Assembly: GCA_029256645.1 (NCBI GenBank)
Contig: JAQSXM010000175.1
Location: forward strand, 1-7,147
From: Sporomusa sp.
Lineage (GTDB): Bacteria > Bacillota_C > Negativicutes > Sporomusales > Sporomusaceae
Direction of reading: 5' to 3'
Length of the DNA: 7,147 nucleotides
In this document: one piece after another, positions 1-4,495 of the stretch
How positions within the stretch are numbered: the stretch's first letter is position 1
Layout of the letters: the number at the start of each line of letters is the position of its first letter
Program-made: the position numbers and the translations under genes
The notes under the pieces: generated by a model
Database searches by the model: none
Seen by the model: only the letters and a program-made list of their open reading frames with translations
What the model was told of the DNA's origin: nothing

Positions 1-307
1 GTATTTGAACCGAACCCACCTGTCTTGCTGCCTGGGCCAGGGCGATTACTTTAGTCCGGATAACCGGGCTGGCCGCAATAGAGGCAAAGGTAGTTCCGCT
101 GCCAATCCTTATTTCCGTGCCAAAATCTTTAATGTATTTAAGATCGGCAACCTGCGAAAGATCGATCACCAATTCGGCATTTCTGCCGGTACCGTTATTG
201 ATAAAATCAGTTCCGCCGCTGATAAATACAGTTTGGGCCGAAGTATGCGCCAGCGCCTGTAAAACATCTTCCAGCCGCGAAAACCCCGCAATTTTATTGC
301 CGGTCAT
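1..307 (-). CDS. Molybdenum hydroxylase FAD-binding subunit (xanthine/CO dehydrogenase medium subunit type), 3' end cut by window edge
   Basis: The first 102 residues are visible; the rest lies beyond position 1. Family members are about 280-300 residues and carry electrons between the [2Fe-2S] subunit and NAD+ or another acceptor through bound FAD, in the cytoplasm. The visible part fits the N-terminal FAD-binding domain: SGGTDF at residues 30-35 corresponds to the family AGGTD loop that holds the FAD pyrophosphate, IDLSQV and LKYI follow at 48-59, IGSGTTFASI lies at 68-77, and VGSVQI ends the visible stretch, as it does just before the second flavin-binding segment in relatives. The ATG at 307-305 is preceded by GGAGGT at 315-320 with 7-base spacing. 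It overlaps the end of the [2Fe-2S] subunit gene by 14 bases, so the two are translationally coupled. The catalytic molybdopterin subunit is expected further left. The family is secure; the substrate is not known. Confidence 0.88.
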   Translation of the reverse strand, partial: MTGNKIAGFSRLEDVLQALAHTSAQTVFISGGTDFINNGTGRNAELVIDLSQVADLKYIKDFGTEIRIGSGTTFASIAASPVIRTKVIALAQAARQVGSVQI

Positions 308-779
308 CGTTTTGACCTCCATTCAGCGTGTCCGCAACCGTTTTAACGGCCTTGATAATATTGACATAGCCGGTACAACGGCACAGGTTGCCGGCAAGCG
401 CTTCCCTAATTTCAGCTTCGGTCGGATTAACATTTTTTAATAACAATGCCTTGGTACTCATAATCATGCCTGGCGTACAGTAGCCGCATTGTACGGCGCC
501 GTTGTCGACAAAGGCCTGTTGCACAATATCAAGCTCGCCGCCAGATGCCAAACCTTCAATTGTCAGGATTTCGGCATTTCTGGCCTGATACGCCAGCACC
601 ATACAGGCATTAACAGCCTCTCCGTTCATAATAACCGTGCAAGCACCGCATTCGCCTTCGCCGCAGCCTTCTTTGGCACCGGTCAGTTTCAGCTTTAGCC
701 GCAGCAGGTCAAGCAGCCTTTCCTGCGGCTCTACCGTCAAGGTATGCTGCTGTCCGTTTACCGTAAGGTTAATTAGCAT
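294..779 (-). CDS. Molybdenum hydroxylase [2Fe-2S] iron-sulfur subunit (xanthine/CO dehydrogenase small subunit type)
   Basis: This 161-residue protein is complete and of normal length for the small subunit of xanthine-dehydrogenase-family molybdenum hydroxylases. It relays electrons from the molybdopterin site to FAD. Two domains are visible. The plant-ferredoxin-like N-terminal domain binds one cluster with C39, C44, C47 and C59 (CGEGECGAC, then C59). The helical C-terminal domain binds the second with C98, C101, C133 and C135 (CGYC and CRCTGY). All eight cluster ligands are present. The frame stays open upstream to 866, but I start at the ATG at 779-777 because residues from there (LINLTVNGQ) match the usual family start and AGGGGGG lies 5 bases upstream; the extra upstream 29 residues are basic and unlike the family. 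It is followed, with overlap, by the FAD subunit. It lies 149 bases downstream of the BCCT gene on the same strand, so co-transcription is possible. Substrate is unknown; a heteroaromatic ring in the same catabolic route is an inference. Confidence 0.92.
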   Translation of the reverse strand: MLINLTVNGQQHTLTVEPQERLLDLLRLKLKLTGAKEGCGEGECGACTVIMNGEAVNACMVLAYQARNAEILTIEGLASGGELDIVQQAFVDNGAVQCGYCTPGMIMSTKALLLKNVNPTEAEIREALAGNLCRCTGYVNIIKAVKTVADTLNGGQNDDRQ

Positions 780-784
780 TTCTT

Positions 785-791
785 CCCCCCT
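785..791 (-). promoter_or_regulatory. Ribosome binding site fixing the start of the [2Fe-2S] subunit
   Basis: The minus-strand sequence AGGGGGG, then AAGAA, then ATG, is a strong purine-rich Shine-Dalgarno element with 5-base spacing. It supports the start at 779 over the longer open frame beginning at 866. Confidence 0.6.
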
Positions 792-795
792 ATCA

Positions 796-845
796 GATTG
801 TCGGGCATGTCTTTGCCGGAAATTTTGCCGCCTTATCCGACAATC
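796..845 (-). promoter_or_regulatory. Leader stem-loop before the molybdenum hydroxylase genes
   Basis: GATTGTCGG at 796-804 and CCGACAATC at 837-845 form a perfect 9-bp inverted repeat around a 32-base interior. On the minus-strand transcript it sits in the leader directly upstream of the ribosome binding site of the [2Fe-2S] subunit. The interior contains two similar GGCAAA segments (in GCGGCAAAATT and CCGGCAAAGA). I do not recognise a known riboswitch consensus. It could be a regulatory leader, an operator or chance. Confidence 0.35.
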
Positions 846-852
846 GAAGTTT

Positions 853-903
853 TTGCGCATTGGCACGATCCCGGCTCTGCCGGGATCGCCTTGCGCATTT
901 GGC
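853..903. repeat. Perfect 10-bp hairpin flanked by near-identical direct repeats
   Basis: CGATCCCGGC (866-875), loop TCT, and GCCGGGATCG (879-888) make a perfect, GC-rich 10-bp stem. It is bracketed by TTGCGCATTGGC (853-864) and TTGCGCATTTGGC (891-903), which are identical apart from one extra T. It lies between the end of the BCCT gene and the molybdenum hydroxylase genes. No T-run follows the stem on the minus strand, so it is not a standard intrinsic terminator; it could attenuate read-through or protect the 3' end of the upstream message. The direct repeats could also mark a small insertion. Confidence 0.5.
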
Positions 904-928
904 TTATGCTATTTTTTACATAACCCTC

Positions 929-2539
929 TTAATCTTCTTCTGTCGCGTCTACCACGTCGCTGGAGGCCTTTTGGATAAAGAACACCTTGCATGCTGCGAT
1001 AATTTGGAACAGAAATACAAAGAGCACCAAAAATCCGCCTGCCGTTGCCAGTGCCTTAACGCCGTCAACCCCCTGAGCGCCGCCGCCGAAGGCTGCCATG
1101 ACCACAGCCACGGTACCGATGATAATACCCCAAATGATTTTGATGAAGCCGGGAGGCTCGGTACCGATGGGAACATTCTTCATGCACATGGAACCTACAT
1201 TTGTCAGGGTAGCGTCAGCCGCCGTAATAAAAGAAATGATGATGATGAAGATATTCACAGGAATAATGATGGCCCCAAGGCCGAAGGGCAGGTGCTTGAG
1301 GAACTCCCACAGGGCCATAACCGCGCCGCCCTCTTTGATAGCACCCACCAGATCGGCCGCGCCAGTCATCTGCATGTGCAGTGCGCTGTTGCCCCAGATA
1401 CTGAACCATACCAGGCCGAACACCGAGGGAAGAATCCAGTTAACGACGAGAAATTCCCGGATGGTGCGCCCCCTGGCCATCATGGCCAGGAAGATGCCGG
1501 TTACCGGCGCATAAGCGATCCAGCAGGCCCAGTCAAACAAGGTCCAGGAACGGGTAAGGGCTGCACCGCCGATATCGATGGGATCCAAGCCCCATAGCCA
1601 AAAGTAGTGCAGCCACTCGGCCAGTCCGGCGGTGCTGTTGCGCAGGATGAACAGCATGGGGCCGGTGAACAGCAGCAGGGCCAGAATGCCGTAGTAGAAC
1701 CAGGCGTTGAGATTACCCAGCACCTTCAGGCCCCTATCCATGCCGACGTAGGATGAGAATGTAAAGATAAAAATTAGTGCCACGCCGATCATCACAAACA
1801 GCGACAGGCTTTCCTGTATGCCGTAGGTGCGCAGGCCGGTAACTACTAAAGTAATGCACATGGCAAGGCCGCCGCAGATACCTACGCCCAGAGCCAGCAT
1901 GGACAGGCAGTCCACACAGGCGGACAGAGCGCCCTTAGTAATCCGCTGGCCGAAAACAGGCTGAAGGGTGGCGGTAACATTGAGCTTTTGCTTTTTATTA
2001 AAATACAGATAGGCTACCAGTACGCCGCACAGGGCATAAATCGAATAGGGCATAAAGGTCCAGTTATAGAAGCTGCGCCCCATGGCAAATCGCGCCGCTT
2101 CGGCGGTAAAGGGCTTGATGCCCAGCCCGTCCAGTTCGCCCCAGACATTGCCGTAATAGATCAGTGGCTCATTGACGCCCCAGGTGACAATGCCTGTGGC
2201 AACGCCACCGGTAAGGGTCATGGCAAACCAGGTCCAGAAGGGGTATTTTGGCTGGGCGTCCGCGCCGCCCAGTTTGATGTTGCCCAGCTTGGAAAATGTG
2301 ATTATGGCCACCAGAATGGTACTGCTCATTAGCACATACTGGTATAACCAGCCAAAGCTCTCCAAAGACCAGGTAAAGAACGCCTGGGAGCTTTGGGTCA
2401 GCGCCTTGTTGTTCACAATTCCGATGATTGCCGCCATGCCGAAGAGAATGATGCCTGGAATAAAAACGTCCTTGCGGACACCGTCTAAAAGGCCCTTACC
2501 GGACTTTTTTTCTACCGGAGTTTGGATTTGTGTGCTCAT
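929..2539 (-). CDS. BCCT-family (betaine/carnitine/choline) transporter, probable carrier for the lyase substrate
   Basis: This 536-residue inner-membrane protein has about 12 hydrophobic segments, the expected number and length for the family. BCCT carriers move quaternary-ammonium compounds such as glycine betaine, carnitine and choline. Family marks are GIVTWGVNEPLIYYG at about 116-130, the TM8 signature SWTLFDWACWIAY at 331-343 and the loop ARGRTIREF at 355-363. The tails are short, so the long osmosensing C-terminal domain of BetP-type carriers is missing; this points to nutrient uptake or substrate/product exchange (CaiT-like) over osmoprotection. The signature is unusual: the family consensus WTxFYWAWW here has D336 for Tyr and C339 for one of the paired Trp residues that form the aromatic box, while W332, W337 and W340 remain. 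The ATG at 2539 follows AAGGAAGG 8 bases upstream. It lies 105 bases downstream of the lyase gene with no terminator between, so one operon is likely. The substrate (ergothioneine or hercynine) is inferred from context. Confidence 0.93.
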   Translation of the reverse strand: MSTQIQTPVEKKSGKGLLDGVRKDVFIPGIILFGMAAIIGIVNNKALTQSSQAFFTWSLESFGWLYQYVLMSSTILVAIITFSKLGNIKLGGADAQPKYPFWTWFAMTLTGGVATGIVTWGVNEPLIYYGNVWGELDGLGIKPFTAEAARFAMGRSFYNWTFMPYSIYALCGVLVAYLYFNKKQKLNVTATLQPVFGQRITKGALSACVDCLSMLALGVGICGGLAMCITLVVTGLRTYGIQESLSLFVMIGVALIFIFTFSSYVGMDRGLKVLGNLNAWFYYGILALLLFTGPMLFILRNSTAGLAEWLHYFWLWGLDPIDIGGAALTRSWTLFDWACWIAYAPVTGIFLAMMARGRTIREFLVVNWILPSVFGLVWFSIWGNSALHMQMTGAADLVGAIKEGGAVMALWEFLKHLPFGLGAIIIPVNIFIIIISFITAADATLTNVGSMCMKNVPIGTEPPGFIKIIWGIIIGTVAVVMAAFGGGAQGVDGVKALATAGGFLVLFVFLFQIIAACKVFFIQKASSDVVDATEED

Positions 2540-2559
2540 AAGTTCTGCCTTCCTTTCGT

Positions 2560-2574
2560 GCGCACATTGTGCGC
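2560..2574. promoter_or_regulatory. Short palindrome upstream of the BCCT gene
   Basis: GCGCACATTGTGCGC is a 7-bp perfect inverted repeat around one central base, placed about 10 bases upstream of the ribosome binding site of the transporter gene. In RNA it can form a 6-bp GC-rich hairpin. It could be an operator or an intercistronic hairpin that tunes expression between lyase and transporter. No promoter of good quality is visible in this 105-base gap. Confidence 0.35.
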
Positions 2575-2644
2575 TTCATAAATATTTTGCTGAAGTTGTA
2601 GCTGCGTCCCCCCTTCCCTGTTGTCAATCCCTATCCGGCAGTAT

Positions 2645-4162
2645 TTAACTATTAACTGCGTCTAAAAGGACGCCGGATTTTAGTAACTCATACGCTTTGA
2701 CAATATCGATTGTAAGATTGCGGTCTTGGGCCAGAAAAGGAATGACCTCGCGGATCTTTTGGTGCACAACGCGCCCGGCAGCACCAAGCCTAAACTGTTC
2801 TTCTTGCCGCAAGTCGCAGGCCTGTGCGGCATGGATAGCCTCAATCCCGAGTATATAATAGAGATTATCAACAATCTTCCGTGTCTTTTGCACCACATAG
2901 GGGGTATTGCTGCAATGGTCTTCAATATCGCCGGCAACAGCATAAAAATCCATACTTATTGGATTAGCCAGATGCCTGATTTCAGCATCAAGGGCCGTAA
3001 ATGGTTTTTGAATTGTGCCAAAGGCAATGACATGCTCTGGGTCAGGCGTCAAAAATCGTGGCAGACCGGTGAAGTGCCCGCTGCTTAACTTAATGGTGCG
3101 GAAGCAGGCTGCCCGTGACAGATGACTGAGTGCTATACCAAGCATCTCAAAGGCTACCGCCCAGTTGACCACTTCAAAATTGCCACAGGACATGATCGCG
3201 TTCTGATTCATTAAAACACAGGGATTATCATCTGAGGAATTCATCTGAATGTCCATCAGTTCCTCAATATAATGCAGCGAATCGCGGACAGCGCCGTGGA
3301 TATGGCAGGCGCAGCGAAAACACAGTGGATCCTGCAGGGCATTGGCGATACCTGGCAGCCACAGGTAACTATCCTTGAGGAGCTGCCTCACATTGGCAGC
3401 GCTTTCATTCTGCCCTCTGAACCGGCGGACCCTGTTGATTTCTTCATTAAGCGGACTGACATTGCCCTTAAAAGCCTCCAGGCTAAAACTGTAGATTATA
3501 TCAGCAAGATTCATTAGCTTTTTGAGTTCATATAAAACCAGTACACCCTGGCCTGCTGCCAACGCATTTGAACTGACAAGCGCCAGCCCGTCTTTCGGCC
3601 CCAGAATTAGTGGCTCAAGGCCGGCTTTCGCCAAAGCTTCCCTGGCCGCCATTTTTTCGCCGTGATAGTAGGCGTCGCCCTCGCCAATCATCGTCAAAGC
3701 AATATGTGACAGACAGGCAATATCTGCTTCCCCGATTGAACCGCGTTCCGGTACAACCGGTGTAATATCATTATTGAGAAGGTCACGGTACATATAGGCA
3801 ATCCCGGGGCTCATGCCGGTATAACCCAGGAGCAGTGTATTAAGCCTTATTACCATCATGGCCCGCACCTCTGCCAGTGACGCCTCAGGGCCGACTGCCA
3901 CGCAATGCGACCTGACCATATTGATGTTGAACTGATTATAGTGTTCTGTCTCAACCTTTGTATCTTTATTAGCACCAACCCCGGTGTTAAACCCATAGAC
4001 AGGAACATTGCTGTTAACAAGTTGGTAGACAAACTCTCTGGATTCCGTCACTTTTTTGTCTGCGGCCGGAGTAATGGCCACCTTCTTGCCATGAATAGCT
4101 ACCTGCGCCACCGCTTCTATTGTCAGGCTGTCGCCTGTAAGGTTAACCAGATTATTACTCAA
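2645..4162 (-). CDS. MIO-less aromatic amino acid lyase family protein: probable ergothionase-type trimethylamine lyase (would be auto-annotated histidine ammonia-lyase HutH)
   Basis: At 505 residues this matches the length and fold of histidine ammonia-lyase. Family landmarks are TGDSLTIEAV at 9-18, VYGFNTGVG at 55-63 with the substrate-side Tyr56, GSIG at 141-144, DPLCFRC at 278-284, DDNP at 311-314, CGNF at 326-329, TGLPRFLTPDP at 365-375 and IEDH at 413-416. The catalytic heart differs: GSVGASGDLAPLAH of histidases reads GSIGEADIACLSH, so the Ala-Ser-Gly that cyclises to MIO is lost, with one residue deleted. The downstream LLNGTQ segment is VSSNAL (196-201), so the MIO-supporting Asn is gone, and the QPQ after the conserved Arg283 is replaced. 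Ergothionases of this superfamily lack MIO because trimethylamine is a good leaving group; K386 and E414 are candidate catalytic residues here. The predicted reaction is ergothioneine (or hercynine) to thiourocanate (or urocanate) plus trimethylamine. The start is TTG at 4162-4160; an in-frame TAG at 4183 excludes any ATG upstream. A sigma-54 promoter lies upstream and a BCCT betaine carrier downstream. Family is certain; the exact substrate is inferred. Confidence 0.85.
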   Translation of the reverse strand: MSNNLVNLTGDSLTIEAVAQVAIHGKKVAITPAADKKVTESREFVYQLVNSNVPVYGFNTGVGANKDTKVETEHYNQFNINMVRSHCVAVGPEASLAEVRAMMVIRLNTLLLGYTGMSPGIAYMYRDLLNNDITPVVPERGSIGEADIACLSHIALTMIGEGDAYYHGEKMAAREALAKAGLEPLILGPKDGLALVSSNALAAGQGVLVLYELKKLMNLADIIYSFSLEAFKGNVSPLNEEINRVRRFRGQNESAANVRQLLKDSYLWLPGIANALQDPLCFRCACHIHGAVRDSLHYIEELMDIQMNSSDDNPCVLMNQNAIMSCGNFEVVNWAVAFEMLGIALSHLSRAACFRTIKLSSGHFTGLPRFLTPDPEHVIAFGTIQKPFTALDAEIRHLANPISMDFYAVAGDIEDHCSNTPYVVQKTRKIVDNLYYILGIEAIHAAQACDLRQEEQFRLGAAGRVVHQKIREVIPFLAQDRNLTIDIVKAYELLKSGVLLDAVNS

Positions 4163-4166
4163 AATA

Positions 4167-4179
4167 CTCCGTTCCTCCC
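4167..4179 (-). promoter_or_regulatory. Ribosome binding site supporting the TTG start of the lyase
   Basis: The minus strand reads GGGAGGAACGGAG followed by TATT and TTG. Two Shine-Dalgarno-like blocks (GGGAGG, 11 bases from the start, and GGAG, 4 bases from it) precede the TTG codon. A stop codon (TAG at 4183-4181) closes the frame just upstream, so no ATG is available and TTG is the only good choice. Confidence 0.6.
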
Positions 4180-4199
4180 TCTACATATTCCGCAGTAAG

Positions 4200-4239
4200 A
4201 AGTTTGCAGGCGCCAACACACCACCTGCCTGCAAAACTT
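4200..4239 (-). promoter_or_regulatory. Stem-loop in the 5' leader of the lyase mRNA
   Basis: AAGTTTGCAGGC (4200-4211) and GCCTGCAAAACTT (4227-4239) pair as two 6-bp blocks separated by a single bulged A, around a 15-base loop. Measured from the predicted sigma-54 start near 4282, it lies about 45-80 bases into the transcript and ends about 37 bases before the TTG codon. No T-run follows on the minus strand, so it is not a plain terminator. It may be an RNA control element, an mRNA-stabilising stem or a protein-binding dyad. Confidence 0.45.
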
Positions 4240-4292
4240 TAACGCGTTGTATATCGCTGTTGTTAGCACTTTTCGCTGCATGGATAATATTA

Positions 4293-4309
4293 GCAATAAT
4301 CATGCCAAT
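4293..4309 (-). promoter_or_regulatory. Sigma-54 (-24/-12) promoter driving the lyase-transporter operon
   Basis: The minus strand reads TTGGCATGATTATTGCT. This matches the sigma-54 consensus TGGCACG-N4-TTGCW at all but one position (T for C in CATG), with GG and GC in the exact required spacing. The predicted start of transcription is near 4282, giving a leader of about 120 bases before the lyase. The adjacent divergent gene encodes a sigma-54 activator with an intact GAFTGA motif, which makes the match functionally coherent. I did not find a comparable element upstream of the BCCT gene or the molybdenum hydroxylase genes. Confidence 0.8.
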
Positions 4310-4398
4310 CAGCCTATTGTTAATTCCTTGTTGTTTTTTCAGTAAACCCTAAGTATGCTTTTTAATTAACACCCCTTAATAAATATCAAATGCATCAA

Positions 4399-4421
4399 AA
4401 TTTTGCGCAATATTTTATTGC
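4399..4421. promoter_or_regulatory. Candidate upstream activator site of the sigma-54 regulator
   Basis: Two overlapping dyads lie here: AATTTTGCGCAATATT (4399-4414, 14 of 16 positions symmetric around TTGCGCAA) and GCAATATTTTATTGC (4407-4421, perfect 6-bp arms). They sit about 120-135 bases upstream of the predicted sigma-54 start of the lyase operon, a usual distance for an activator site. They are also just upstream of the regulator's own -35 box, so one site could serve activation of the operon and autoregulation. Assignment rests on symmetry and position only. Confidence 0.45.
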
Positions 4422-4430
4422 AGATAGTTC

Positions 4431-4459
4431 TTTACACCTATTCAATTATTAGGTAAAAT
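4431..4459 (+). promoter_or_regulatory. Sigma-70-type promoter of the regulator gene
   Basis: TTTACA (4431-4436) and TAAAAT (4454-4459) are separated by 17 bases, the optimal spacing, and each differs from the consensus by one base. Predicted transcription start is near 4466, leaving about 30 bases to the ATG at 4496. Confidence 0.6.
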
Positions 4460-4495
4460 AATGTTAACATTTGGCAGAATAGTGAGTTGAAACCT

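Noticed and set aside
806..821. Minus-strand sigma-54-like match CGGCAAAGACATGC before the [2Fe-2S] subunit
   Set aside because: GG and GC are one base too close, and this spacing is strict for sigma-54.
780..866. N-terminal extension of the [2Fe-2S] subunit to 866
   Set aside because: The additional 29 residues are unlike the family and would cover the strong ribosome binding site at 785-791 and the leader inverted repeat.
861..876. Plus-strand sigma-54-like match TGGCACGATCCCGGCT
   Set aside because: The TT of the -12 element is CG, it overlaps the hairpin stem, and it points into the 3' end of the oppositely oriented transporter gene.
866..888. Intrinsic terminator for the transporter operon
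   Set aside because: The stem is perfect, but no T-run follows on the minus strand; kept only as a hairpin/repeat.
860..1597. Plus-strand open frame of 245 codons opposite the BCCT gene
   Set aside because: It lies antisense to a clear membrane transporter and shows no domain, no hydrophobic pattern and no ribosome site; it is a shadow frame.
3722..3742. Sequencing error or frameshift as the cause of the lost MIO triad
   Set aside because: The reading frame and the conserved flanks (ERGSIG before, LSHIAL after) are intact, and several other active-site segments are changed in a consistent way.
2645..4162. Ordinary MIO-dependent histidine ammonia-lyase
   Set aside because: The fold matches, but the Ala-Ser-Gly triad and the supporting Asn are missing, so ammonia elimination by the MIO mechanism is not expected.
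4393..4405. IHF-like site CATCAAAATTTTG between promoter and activator site
   Set aside because: It only loosely fits the consensus, and IHF is generally absent from Firmicutes; AT-rich intergenic DNA gives such matches by chance.
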